From Mesaphorura yosii (Eukaryota; Arthropoda; Collembola; Poduromorpha; Tullbergiidae): a stretch of 22,819 nucleotides of DNA. The notes beneath the pieces are model-generated. The model was not told the origin of the DNA, searched no databases, and worked only from the letters and a program-made list of their open reading frames with translations. The stretch lies in assembly GCA_009869945.1 (NCBI GenBank), contig WIXG01000763.1:1-22819 (forward strand), read 5' to 3'. The position numbers were made by a program, and so were the translations under genes. This document shows positions 1 through 9,233 of this stretch, piece after piece (position 1 is the first letter of the stretch; every line of letters begins with the position of its first letter).

Positions 1-932
1 CGTCGGAGGTGTAGCCCAGCTCTTCACCTGCCTTCAAGAAGCGCTGCGCCCCGGGAGCGTAGGGCTGTGTGGTTATCATCATTTCACCTTGATTGCCATG
101 CTGATTAGACTCCTGCGAGTGTTGTCCGACGTAGTCCTCGAAAGCCTTGAAGTGTGGGAGAAGATTGGCGTACGCCCACGACTTGTCGCCAGTCAGATTC
201 GCCCAGTTGTCGTAATCGTGCGGAGATCCTCGATTGAAGAACATGAAATTTAGGGTGCTCGTCCCGCCTAGCACCTTCCCAACGTTTGCGTTCAGTATCT
301 GTCATAAACAGAAGGAAGAGCATTAATTAGTGTAGCTGAAGCCAGTGCTGTGAAGTCAGTGAAGTAAATCAGGGACCATAAACCCTTTGATTATCAGCGG
401 CGTTACGAGTTAATAAAACTATTATAAAAGTGTTTTTTCTGTTACAGTCAATAGAATTCGTTACGTGCGTACGCAGTAGGCGGCACGACTTCAAAATAGA
501 AATTTGTAAACTATTACTCGAATTGTGAAAAAACAAGGCAAAGGCCAAACTCACCCTCGATTTGTTGGCGTTCGGAAATCGCTGCGGGACAGTCTCATGC
601 TTGAACATGATCTTATCGAACTTGGGCCACTGCACTGCATTGGCTGGGACTTGCGTTGGTGGTGGTGGGTCGCCACCGACTTCCAGGAGCAGGACTCTGA
701 ATGGTGGAAAGGCGTGAGCGCGAGCTAGCCGATTCGCGACGAGACAGCCAGACGAGCCACCGCCAACGACGATAAAGTCAAACTCCTCGTCAGGTGCGGG
801 AGTGGGTAAATTGAAATTGGTGGCGAATTCTGGCTGTGAAACCATCGCGGCCTGATCTTGGTCTCGGTATAGATCCGCGTAGAAGTTGACCATGAAGGCG
901 ACGTGGCCGAACAGCAGTTGGACAAGATTCAT
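1..932 (-). CDS. GMC-family FAD oxidoreductase, N-terminal part (two exons, cut by window edge)
   Basis: Exon 1 is 932-555 (ATG at 932, 126 codons); an intron of 256 bp (554-299, GTGAGT...ACAG) joins in phase 0 to exon 2 at 298, which stays open to base 1. Residues 1-20 are hydrophobic, as in insect GMC proteins that begin with a signal or anchor. The FAD-binding motif IVVGGGSSG lies at residues 54-62 and is followed by an LLLEVGG strand near 81-87. Exon 2 opens with GKVLGGTSTLNFMFFNRG, the GMC N-terminal signature (usually GKVLGGSS). GMC enzymes oxidise alcohols or sugars using FAD; family members include glucose dehydrogenase and ecdysone oxidase, but the substrate cannot be told here. The C-terminal substrate domain and catalytic His lie outside the window. 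The gene is head-to-head with the ankyrin gene. Family assignment is firm; the start is fairly firm, although an upstream non-coding exon cannot be excluded. Confidence 0.9.
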
Positions 933-1784
933 TGTGGAGCAGGTTCGCCAGGGGCTACGCACTCTTTAGGATTCAGAAGTTGGCTATCGTCGTTGCTGAT
1001 ACATCAGACACTAAATTGCAAATGCAGAAAAGTTCAGCGATTCTGTAGAGAGTGCTTCAGTATTTAAGAATGACACTGGATTACGAAACCGGGCACTGCT
1101 TCGTGGATTTAGTACTTGAAAAATGTCACACAGCTCACTTATCGGACAGGGTCGGAATCATCAGATCACGTAACAAAATATAGAACGTAAAGGCAACGTT
1201 GGTCAACTTAATCCTGCCACCTGATTTTATTGCACTGGAAAACTCCACTCGAAGACAGTTGTCTAGTCAGTGTCGATCGAGTCATAACAGAAATTATGTA
1301 ACGGTAAATGCACGAGACAGGACGACGACAGACGAAAATGAGACCACACTGATCAGTCGGTTGCAGTGAAGGAGGACTTGTCGCAGACGACGCAGGCGTG
1401 GGGCCTGGTCCGTTCTTCTCTAGCCTGATAGTGTTGGCTGAGTTCCTGTTGATCCACCTGAGTTGTAGTCCGACTCGTCCGCGCCATTCTCCTCCAGGGA
1501 CTGGAGGGGTTGACGTGCATTGGGAAGGGCTTTGCATGGACGGAGTGACGAGGGAGTGAGCGTTCGGCAGGGTCGTACGTAATACGGAGAATTTCTAAAT
1601 AGAAAAGACCCTCCTGTCTGACGTAAGTCTGAGTCGTATCTTATCAGTTTCGTAATTCAATGTATAAGTGTTGCGTGTTCTTGAGCGAACAGGGCCGAGC
1701 CATGGTCAGGCAGTCAGCGCCAACACTTCAGCGATCGAATTTGCAACTGCAAGCCCGGAGCTACCCTAGAATTTGACTTCCACC
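933..1784. other. Intergenic spacer between two divergent genes
   Basis: No convincing coding sequence. This 850-bp spacer separates the start of the GMC gene (-) from the start of the ankyrin gene (+), so it should hold both promoters. A TATA-like TATAAG occurs near 1662 and an AT-rich TATTTAAG near 1060, but neither has a convincing initiator at the right spacing. An open frame at 1208-1537 (-) looks like chance. Confidence 0.5.
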
Positions 1785-2452
1785 ATGAACGCTTTTCAAC
1801 TCAACACTTCATTCGGAGGGCCGGTTGGCTTTGACGGGACTCCGGAAAGGTTCCGTCCGCTCCTGGCCGCGATCAAGAGAAGCGACTTGAACGAGGTGAA
1901 GACCTTGCTGCTGAAGGGGGCGGGGCTCCAAATGAACCCGAAGCACCTGGAGTATCATCACCTGCTGGTACTTTGCACTGCGATGGACAACAAGTCACTT
2001 GAAATCGTGAAGCTTCTCGTAGAACATGGGGCCAGTCTGGAATGGGTGAGTTCATGAGTTTGGACAGCGACACGCCACTGCACTACGCCGTAGACTCCGG
2101 AGCAAGCATCAACATAGTCAAGTACTTCGTACAAGAGAAGGCAGTGCCCATAAACGCATGCGCGGGGCGCAACGGCAGCCCGCTCCACGTCGCATGCAAC
2201 GCCGGCGAGTTCGAAGTCGTCAAGTACCTCGTGGGCGCCGGGGCGGACGTGAACAGCCTGACAGCGGACCAGGAGCTGACACCGTTGTACGGCGCGGCGC
2301 GTCAAGGAAGCATGGAAATCGTGCAGTTCTTGATCGAGAACGGCGCCGACGTGAACGCGGGCAAGTTTACGCCTCTGGCGGCGGCCTGTGGAGGGCGGAG
2401 CCTGATGCAAGAATTCAGGTCAAGCGACGGGACCTCCTCCAGATCGTTGTAG
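1785..2452 (+). CDS. Ankyrin-repeat protein, reading frame broken near 2043-2066
   Basis: The start ATG at 1785 sits in a good context (CCACCATGA). From 1785 to 2045 the frame encodes ankyrin-type helices (SLEIVKLLVEHGASLEW). From about 2042 to 2452 a different frame continues in register with DTPLHYAVDSG, SPLHVACNAGEFEVVKYLV, TPLYGAARQGSMEIVQFLI and NGADVN. About five repeats are present. No intron explains the switch: GTGAGT...ACAG at 2046-2067 is only 22 nt and does not restore the frame, and a 77-nt alternative would delete a good repeat. A second shift near 2415 is possible, because the frame ending at 2466 has DLLQIVVDAV, which resembles an ankyrin helix. Either the assembly lacks a base at these sites or the gene is decaying. 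Ankyrin repeats bind other proteins; no specific role can be inferred. A poly(A) signal follows at 2512. Confidence 0.65.
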
Positions 2453-2505
2453 ACGCTGTCAGTTGAGTACAGGAGGACTGCTCGAACTGGAGCGACTAAA
2501 AGACA

Positions 2506-2517
2506 TTTATTAATAAA
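2506..2517. terminator. Shared palindromic poly(A) signal, TTTATTAATAAA
   Basis: The 12-mer is a perfect palindrome that reads AATAAA on both strands: 2512-2517 on + and 2511-2506 on -. It lies 60 bp after the stop of the ankyrin gene (+) and about 37 bp beyond the stop of the small minus-strand ORF at 2548-2775. It could therefore end both convergent transcripts. The motif is seen directly; its use by both genes is inferred. Confidence 0.6.
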
Positions 2518-2547
2518 GACTCGAGCAGAGAATTCTAGGCGCTCGGC

Positions 2548-2775
2548 TCACCCGGCGGAGCCACCATTTTGTCTGGTTCCAGTCGGCATGTGATTCCTTC
2601 CGCCACAGTTCCACAGTGAGATTGGCTCCTGAATTCGCAAAGGCGCCGAAAGTGAGGTGCCGTTTTGTGGGCCTTTTTTCGACACTTCTGGTAAATGATA
2701 CAAAGTTTCGGTGACGACCGCAGCGCCAACCCCAAGCGCCAGGACCCCGAAGAGAAAAGTCGACTCTTGCAGCAT
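2548..2775 (-). CDS. Candidate small secreted or single-pass membrane protein, 75 aa
   Basis: The ATG is at 2775 and the stop at 2550-2548. The N-terminus is a hydrophobic stretch (residues 7-21, FLFGVLALGVGAAVV) after a short polar start, which could be a signal peptide or a single membrane segment. The rest is polar and basic with few acidic residues. A TATA-like TTTAAATA lies on the minus strand at 2849-2842, and an AATAAA follows the stop at 2511-2506. I do not recognise the family. An overlapping minus frame (2535-2894, 119 aa) is an alternative, but it would place the TATA-like element inside coding sequence and lacks a hydrophobic start. Support is moderate: gene-like signals flank it, but nothing shows conservation. 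Confidence 0.4.
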   Translation of the reverse strand: MLQESTFLFGVLALGVGAAVVTETLYHLPEVSKKGPQNGTSLSAPLRIQEPISLWNCGGRNHMPTGTRQNGGSAG

Positions 2776-3765
2776 GTTAGTTTATTCTGAGCTGAGCGAA
2801 GACAAATGACGCAATACGCAAATCTGCACTGAGATGGGGTGTATTTAAAGGAAAACTGTCTTGTCTTATCGTACCCGAGCGGGATTGCTTCCATTTATGT
2901 TGAAATCGCAAGTGAAGTGGAGTTTCGAGAATTTCGCGAGAAATCATCCTGTTTTTATCGTTCGTATGTCATTAAATGAATTTTCGTTCAAAATTGCAAA
3001 GACTCGCAAACAAGTCAGACCAAGGAAGCAGGTATCGCGGGGCAGGTTGCGAGGTCAAATGTCGCAGGCCATCCTTATTTCTTGATCCTGAAAGACATGC
3101 GAAAGCCAAGCAGCACAATTCCTCAGTCAGTATATCAGTACACTGATTGCGAGGGTCAAAGATCAAGAATTCGATGCAAACGTGAGCGCATACAATTCGT
3201 ACGGCCGCCAGTAGGCAGTCCGCCGAACTGAATGATCCAACCTCAATAGAGATGGCTCTAATCTAATCATTCATGAACCCTGGATTTTGAGTTAGCCACT
3301 TTGCACAACAAACTTGGGTTTCAGAACAAAGAAAGCTGACACTGACCACGTGAGTTTCACTCAATCCTTCTTTTGCGGTGCATTTGTCTTGATTCTTGAG
3401 TCTTGTCTGGCCGTCCTTGACTTATTTATAAAGATTATGTCAACACATTCTCAAGTTAATTGCATTTACCATTTACTTTAGCAATCTGCAACAGTTGAAT
3501 TTGTGGGAATCACGACCTGCGATCATGTCGTGAATATTTATACAGCAGTGATAAGAAAACCGCATTGACCACATGACGAAGTTGGACTTCGAATTTTAAT
3601 TCGTGCTGTAGGCAGTCAAATTACAAAAAGGTGACAACAGTTTTTACGAATTAAATGATGGACTTAATTAAAACTAGCTAAATGTATTAATTATATTGTC
3701 AGTCTTAAGGTTTTCGTCGTGGTAGTGTTAATTAACCACATTAACCGTACTTACTGGCCGTCAGA
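2776..3765. other. Intergenic spacer upstream of TMEM245
   Basis: About 990 bp of AT-rich DNA without convincing coding sequence, lying between a minus-strand small ORF and TMEM245. It should hold the TMEM245 promoter. An arthropod-type initiator TCAGTC is at 3699-3704, 62 bp before the TMEM245 ATG, but without a clear TATA box. Short open frames at 2861-3085 (+) and 2972-3166 (-) look like chance. Confidence 0.5.
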
Positions 3766-6750
3766 ATGGAAAGAAGATATCCAGAAACTCCCTCCACCGA
3801 CGGCAGATCAGTCACCAGCACTGGGGGCCTCCATCGACCTCCCTCCATCAGCCTAAGTGAGCTTCCCACGAACGGGCGACGAGCTTCGAACACAATGCTG
3901 CCTGGATCGCTGAAAGCGACGCCAATCGTCGACAACTTGCTGTCAATTATCCCGATGGGGCATGAGAAGGCTCTGAAGTACGCATTTTACAACGTGCTGG
4001 CGATGGTGCTGTCAGGATTCCTCCTCTTCATGCTCTGGGGCGTGTTCCTTGTCCTCAATCCCTTCCTGAAGTCGCTACTGTGGGCCGTGCTGGTCGGCAC
4101 TGTGCTTTACCCGTTTAAGAAGAATCTCAGCGGAGCCGCCAGACAATGGTTACAAAATGTGCGAAAATCCTCGACTCCATTCGTCATACGAGTCGTCACT
4201 GCGCCCGTCGTCCTCGCCGACGGCCTATCAGACGTCGTCGGAAGCAGGGTCGTGCTTTGGTGGAAGTCGGTGCTTGGCGCAGTAGCTTTATTCCTCTGCA
4301 CTTATTTTCTGTACTATAATCCACCGACGACGGTCGTCAAAATTGGGCAGTGGGGAACTGGTGTAGTTTGGACACTCGTGCAGTGGAGCCTCCGTTGGGT
4401 TGTGAATCTCCCTGTCGTTATCGCCGTCAACGTCGTGTATGGCCTGCATTTATTTACCAGTTTCACATCAAACCGTGCCGAGAGCGCCGAGACAAGTGCG
4501 ACTGAGTCCACTTCCAGTTCAATTCTTTCAACACCGACGACACCTGAGCCTGATTTGCCTGCGGATGCTGACGCGCCTGATTCGACAACAGGAGCCCCAA
4601 GATTAGGAATTCCACCGCCACCGCCAGAAGGTCACTTCCTCTCTCAATTTCTTCCATACTCAGCCTTAGCCATCACCGCCGCCTACATATGCACCAACTG
4701 GCTTCCTTACTCCGTCCTCATTGGACTCACCGTGTTTATCAGTGTGGGGGCCGCCACCTACGTTCAAGGGCATGAAGAAGCTGGAGCTGGTGATGAACCC
4801 AATGTAGCTTCAGCGGAGGCCCAAGAGCCTTCGACCGCCAAGAAGGTCCTCCCGTCCATTTCTCGCTATGCCGCAATCATGATGCTTAACATCGGGGCGG
4901 GGAGCCCACTGGCGGGCCTGGGCGGCGGCACACCACGCGGCAGTGTGCAAGGTACACCAAAACTCGGCGCGACCGTCGAAGAAAGAAGGGGTAGACTCCA
5001 GAAGAGCTGGTCCGAAGGCAGCACCGGCTCTGACCCACCAAGCCGTACAATGAGCAAGGAGCCTTCTGAGAAGTCCATCACCGAGATGCACGAGGAGCAG
5101 GCGCATGTCCAGGCTTCAGAAGAACGTGACGAAATCGACCACGCCGACTTCGTGCTGGACAGCAACATCTTTCTCTACTTCGTCTTTGTGGCTTGCGTCG
5201 TTGTCCAAGCATGGAACCACCCGTGGGTGATGCACCTGCTGCCCCTGCCCGTCGTTTACTACGGCGCCAAGCAACTCTTCCTCAGCTCATCGGCCCCAGC
5301 GCACTTTGAAACCCGCGTCCGAACGCCCGCCGCCGGGTTCATCGCCCGTCTAAACGAAATCCGCCCGCTCGGAGTGACTCTCAACATTTTTCGTTCGGCC
5401 GACCGCCGCCTCGTCTCCATCTGCGAAGACTGCCTCGACTCAGCGTCCTCCGCCCTCGTCCTCGTCCTCGTAGGCATGGCCACCGTACTCGGCACGATCT
5501 TCATGGCTACACAAGTCTACGCCGAGGGGCACCATCTCGTGCAAGTCTCCATGGACCTCGTCAACAGAACCGTGAGCCAGTACCCGGAAATCAACGCTCT
5601 GCTCCCCGACGGCTGGCAGTCGATGATGAGCTCCCTCGTGGGCAACGCGTACTTGTACGGTCGCGAAACGATCACAAACATGATTCGGGACTCCGTCGGC
5701 GATAAACAGCCGGAAAAGGCGGAGCAGATCGAACGACAGCTGATTGAACTCTGGGATAAGATCTACGAGGCCTGGAATCACACCTGGGACAACGCCTTTC
5801 CGGAGCTCGCGCTGAGCACGCGCACGCCGGCGGCGTTGGACACCGGAGGTAAGGCCGTCGGCGTGGACTGGGACGAACTGCTCGAGACGGGGAAGGAAAT
5901 GCCCGCCCTGCTGGACGTGTCCATGCTCACTTCGTACGCCAAGGCGAATGTGGGCACGCTCTGGTCAATATTCGAGTCTGTGTGGAATATCCTCATTGGA
6001 AACGTGAGCCTCGTGCTCTCTGCCGTCGGGTCGGTCGTCTCCGTCCTTTTCGGCGGGGGCACGGCGATCCTCAACCTCATCATCAACTTTGTCATCTTCC
6101 TTACGGCGCTTTTCTACCTGCTCAGCAGTAGTACGGACGTCTACAAGCCAGTGGAGCTGTTTATGCTGCTTTCACCAAGCGGTGGCACCGGCGGGAGTGG
6201 CTCGAGTCCAGGCGCCAGCGGAGCAGGGCGATCGTCGGGCTTCGCACGCGCCGTGGAAGAAGCTGTCAACGGAGTCTTCGCCGCAAGCTTCAAGATGGCG
6301 GCGTTCTACGGAATGTGGACGTGGCTGATTCACACTCTTTTCCAAGTCAACATCGTCTTCCTTCCGTCCATGTTTGCCGCGCTGTTCGGAGCCATTCCCA
6401 TCGTCGCTCCGTACGTCGCTGCACTCCCCGCCGTGTTGGAGTTGTGGCTCATTCAGGGGCAGTGGCCCATGGCTTTGGCGATGTTTCTAGCTCAGATGGC
6501 GCCCATGAGCATGGTCGACACACAAATCTACTCGGAGATCAAGGGCGGAGGGCATCCGTACCTGACCGGCCTCGCGATTGCGGGCGGGATCTTCTACTTT
6601 GGGATGCAGGGCGCCATCTGGGGCCCAGTCATCCTCTGCTGCGTCTTTGTCGCCGTGAAAGTGGGCAGCAGCTTTATGCGTGACGAAGTGGCGGCGGAGA
6701 CGGCGCAGTCACAGTCGAGGCCGACGAGTGAGAAGAGCAAGGTGCAATAG
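3766..6750 (+). CDS. TMEM245: TMEM245 family multipass membrane protein (intronless, 994 aa)
   Basis: A single uninterrupted frame of 994 codons. The N-terminal part (LKYAFYNVLAMVLSGFLLFM, then LLWAVLVGTVLYPFK, about residues 68-120) matches the conserved start of TMEM245, and the C-terminal GGGHPYLTGLAIAGG with GAIWGPVILCC (about 925-960) is the family's most conserved block. Many hydrophobic segments occur in two groups, separated by a polar, Ser/Glu-rich loop at roughly 345-465 that is probably cytosolic. Vertebrate TMEM245 is about 880-910 aa, so the length fits with some insertion in the loops. The C-terminal half belongs to the AI-2E exporter-like superfamily. The function in animals is poorly known; transport is suggested only by the fold family. 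The absence of introns is odd, since vertebrate orthologues have many. The start follows CAGAATGG and is the first ATG of the frame. Confidence 0.93.
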   Translation: MERRYPETPSTDGRSVTSTGGLHRPPSISLSELPTNGRRASNTMLPGSLKATPIVDNLLSIIPMGHEKALKYAFYNVLAMVLSGFLLFMLWGVFLVLNPFLKSLLWAVLVGTVLYPFKKNLSGAARQWLQNVRKSSTPFVIRVVTAPVVLADGLSDVVGSRVVLWWKSVLGAVALFLCTYFLYYNPPTTVVKIGQWGTGVVWTLVQWSLRWVVNLPVVIAVNVVYGLHLFTSFTSNRAESAETSATESTSSSILSTPTTPEPDLPADADAPDSTTGAPRLGIPPPPPEGHFLSQFLPYSALAITAAYICTNWLPYSVLIGLTVFISVGAATYVQGHEEAGAGDEPNVASAEAQEPSTAKKVLPSISRYAAIMMLNIGAGSPLAGLGGGTPRGSVQGTPKLGATVEERRGRLQKSWSEGSTGSDPPSRTMSKEPSEKSITEMHEEQAHVQASEERDEIDHADFVLDSNIFLYFVFVACVVVQAWNHPWVMHLLPLPVVYYGAKQLFLSSSAPAHFETRVRTPAAGFIARLNEIRPLGVTLNIFRSADRRLVSICEDCLDSASSALVLVLVGMATVLGTIFMATQVYAEGHHLVQVSMDLVNRTVSQYPEINALLPDGWQSMMSSLVGNAYLYGRETITNMIRDSVGDKQPEKAEQIERQLIELWDKIYEAWNHTWDNAFPELALSTRTPAALDTGGKAVGVDWDELLETGKEMPALLDVSMLTSYAKANVGTLWSIFESVWNILIGNVSLVLSAVGSVVSVLFGGGTAILNLIINFVIFLTALFYLLSSSTDVYKPVELFMLLSPSGGTGGSGSSPGASGAGRSSGFARAVEEAVNGVFAASFKMAAFYGMWTWLIHTLFQVNIVFLPSMFAALFGAIPIVAPYVAALPAVLELWLIQGQWPMALAMFLAQMAPMSMVDTQIYSEIKGGGHPYLTGLAIAGGIFYFGMQGAIWGPVILCCVFVAVKVGSSFMRDEVAAETAQSQSRPTSEKSKVQ

Positions 6751-7373
6751 TTCAAATTCAAATGTTCAGGCGCGGGAATCAAGAAATCAATGGACTGAAT
6801 ACATCAGCACAACACAACGGGCGAAATGGAAATGGACGGAGAATCTCACCTGAAGACTTTGTACCGTGCGTGATTATCCTGCTTTATTCGTCATACCCTT
6901 GTAATAAGTCTACTTGAAATTAGTTATTAGTCTAATTAGTTTTAAATACTGATCCACTGCATTTAAAAGTTAATTAACGCGGAGTTTATGAAGAAGTGAT
7001 ATTATTTTGAGTTATTTTCGAACGAATGAACAAATTAACTTACCTGTTATTGACCTTATCTTGTTTAGGATTAAGCTTACCTCTGGCTTTAATTTCGAAC
7101 ATGCCCCGTGTTTTCGTCCTGTCATTTGTGAACTGATAATAAATTCTTTAATTTGCTGATAATTGAGATATCGCGTGTTGTACGACTAATTGCATTATTT
7201 TTCAACGGAATTCTTGGCTGATTAACTAATTATAGTCTGCAGGAAACGTAGTAAAATATCCCGAGCTTGGCCAAACGAATTCTTCACGGCCTCAATTACA
7301 CTTGCAGACTGTCCAGTCCTTTTCTGGATTCTGTTGCAATAAAGTCAGGAGCGAGCAGCGAATTGCAGGCAAA
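6751..7373. other. TMEM245 3' region and spacer to the ShKT gene
   Basis: AT-rich sequence without a gene. The first canonical AATAAA after TMEM245 is at 7138-7143, which implies a 3' UTR of about 400 nt. A CAG at 7366-7368 just before the next ATG could be a 3' splice site for a 5'-UTR intron, but this is not certain. Confidence 0.5.
7138..7143 (+). terminator. Poly(A) signal AATAAA, probably for TMEM245
   Basis: The first canonical AATAAA downstream of the TMEM245 stop, in AT-rich DNA, 388 bp after the stop codon. It is the most likely 3' end of that transcript, although weaker signals earlier cannot be excluded. Confidence 0.5.
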
Positions 7374-7964
7374 ATGCGTTCTTGGGCTCTTCCCCTCGGA
7401 TTTATTCTTATCTTCGCCTTATCAAACTGCAATCTCGTCAAATCTGATGGCGGTGACTGCGAAGAGGATTGCAAGACTTCCGGAGCCTCCAGCAGTAGTT
7501 CAAGCAGCAGCACGATTACGAGCGTGAAAGAGAAGGAAAAGACGGTCCAAACGAGTGAAAAGCACACCTACGACGAATCCCGTCCAAAAACTTCGACATC
7601 GACAGCCAACCCCAAAAAGCAAGGTAGCGGCAACTACCCGGACTCGGGCTACTGTCAGGACGCGCATTGGTGCGCGAACCTCCGCTACGAAGACTGTCTG
7701 CGCCCCGAACGCGAAGATCTTTGGGCCAAATGCCCCGTTCTCTGCGGCACCTGCAAATGCCAGGACCTGAGCCCTCAGTGCAAATACGACGCCCCGAACA
7801 AGTGCTACAACAGCCGTGTCCGCCACAGCTGCCGTCGAGCGTGTGGGCTCTGCTACTACAACCGGGCTCCAATCAGCGGCTACAAAGACAACTCGGAGTC
7901 GGCTGCGTCGGACGTCCTTCAGCGACCTGTTTCGGCGACGGCGACCGCTGCGGCTTCGAACTGA
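7374..7964 (+). CDS. Secreted protein with two tandem ShKT-type domains, 196 aa
   Basis: The ATG at 7374 (AAAATGC) gives a classical signal peptide (MRSWALPLGFILIFALSNCN, cleavage probably near residue 24). A Ser/Thr/Lys-rich linker with a run of eight Ser spans about 30-90. Two six-cysteine modules follow. The first has Cys at 94, 100, 108, 120, 124 and 127; the second at 129, 136, 144, 153, 157 and 160. Both end in the C-x3-C-x2-C signature of ShKT domains. ShKT domains are compact extracellular modules, common in invertebrate secreted proteins and beside enzyme domains; on their own they do not imply a toxin. No catalytic domain is present. A Ser/Ala-rich tail of 35 residues follows. The first codon of the longer open frame at 7302 is not ATG. 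The domain call is strong from spacing; the function is unknown. Confidence 0.85.
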   Translation: MRSWALPLGFILIFALSNCNLVKSDGGDCEEDCKTSGASSSSSSSSTITSVKEKEKTVQTSEKHTYDESRPKTSTSTANPKKQGSGNYPDSGYCQDAHWCANLRYEDCLRPEREDLWAKCPVLCGTCKCQDLSPQCKYDAPNKCYNSRVRHSCRRACGLCYYNRAPISGYKDNSESAASDVLQRPVSATATAAASN

Positions 7965-8013
7965 ACTGAGCTTTCACTTACCACTTGTCTTGTCTTGTCA
8001 ATCGAGCTGTTGA

Positions 8014-8019
8014 AATAAA
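8014..8019 (+). terminator. Poly(A) signal AATAAA of the ShKT gene
   Basis: A canonical AATAAA 50 bp after the stop codon at 7964, in TTGAAATAAAAAACAGG. The spacing suits a short 3' UTR. Confidence 0.75.
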
Positions 8020-9233
8020 AAACAGGCAGCAGGCAGTCACTGATTTCGTGAATTTCTGATCTTCTGTTGATCTTGATCGTGATTTTACATTGCTGTTGCT
8101 GTTACGTTAATTAAACGCTAATTGCAGGTTGTGGGTTCATTTAATTCATTGTCACGTCACGCCTTTCACGCTTCGAAGACTCCAAACGCCAAACTGACCG
8201 CTGGGCTGACCAAAATTAAGGCGATTCAGCCGCCAAACCCTAAATTAAATGCTTGCGCTTGCAGAGACTTCATTCACTTCATCAGTCGAAATTCATCAAT
8301 TTGAATTCATTGGCATGATTTACGAGCCAAAAACAGGCAACGTGTCGTACGCGTCTTGGCGCAGATCACCGGAATTAAGCACTCGCATCACGTTCATGTC
8401 CTGAAAGATTTCATTCGAAATGATTTGATTTCCCTTTCGATTTCAATTCGCTATCGCAGATCGTAGCGCAACGCAAGCGGCTAATTGTTTTTTGCCTTTT
8501 GCCTTCGTGCGTACAACAAAAGCAGGTTATTGTTGTGACTTACTCGTAGATCATATCAGACTGACTTCACTGCTGCAGATGTGATCTTGTAGCCTATCCC
8601 GTTGTAGTTAGCAGTTGTAACGAGTTACGTGATGATCAGACAGCCAGACCGGCCGCCAGCAAGTTCATTACCACTTTAAAGCACTTACAATCAAGTTACT
8701 AAACAACTAAACTCTTAGCCAAGCTATCGACCGAAGCAAAGATGAAGTGCAGTGCAGCAATTCAAATCGTAATTGTAATTGCGATGCGATTGCGAGAACT
8801 CTCACTCTCGATCTCACCTGACGTGTGCTCTGACTAATGACTCCACTTTTCTGCAACTACAAACGGCTGCTTTTTTTTGCCTTTCCTCTTTTCTGCGTTT
8901 GCATTTGCGTTCTTTGCTCTTTGTACTCGTGTGTTTTGTTCTAGTTTGGTGATCTTGACCCAAAGATTTCGTTTCTTGACGCTGTGATGCTGAGCTCCTG
9001 TCATTCACTCGTCATCGTCATCTTCGTAACATCGTAACACGTCTTCGATTGTTGTTTGTTTGTCGTACATAGCGTATCACCTTTCACTGGCACTGCGTTT
9101 GCTTTTCAGTTTCATCAGCTTAGTCTTAGTGCGATTGCCATCGTGGCCGCAACCGCACTGAAATGAGTTTTTGTAATCATTGGTATTGTTAATCTTCGTA
9201 TCAGTACTACTGATAAGACGAGACCGTACTAAA
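8020..9233. other. Intergenic spacer upstream of the depolymerase-like gene
   Basis: About 1.2 kb without a supported protein-coding gene. It contains a short 5S-rRNA-like stretch (separate entry), a pyrimidine-rich run near 8870-8945, and an initiator-like TCAGTA at about 9201, 33 bp before the next ATG. Open frames at 8122-8304 (+) and 8814-9008 (-) have no gene-like features. Confidence 0.5.
8364..8381 (+). other. Short 5S rRNA-like stretch (possible 5S pseudogene remnant)
   Basis: GATCACCGGAATTAAGCA differs at one base of 18 from the conserved internal segment of arthropod 5S rRNA as I remember it (GATCACCGAAATTAAGCA), which includes the A box of the RNA polymerase III promoter. A GCCAA at 8326-8330 lies 38 nt upstream, close to the 40 nt seen between the 5' end and this segment in true 5S. 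The rest aligns poorly and the 3' half is not recognisable, so this is not an intact 5S gene. It may be a decayed copy, a 5S-derived SINE head, or chance. Confidence 0.35.

Noticed and set aside
1208..1537. 109-codon open frame on the minus strand between the GMC and ankyrin genes
   Set aside because: No ATG in good context with gene-like flanks, no domain, no hydrophobic start and composition like the spacer.
2046..2067. GTGAGT...ACAG as a 22-nt intron in the ankyrin gene
   Set aside because: Too short for a metazoan intron, and its removal puts the following sequence in the wrong frame.
2535..2894. Longer minus-strand frame (119 aa) overlapping the 75-aa candidate
   Set aside because: It lacks recognisable features and would place the TATA-like element inside its coding sequence; kept only as an alternative.
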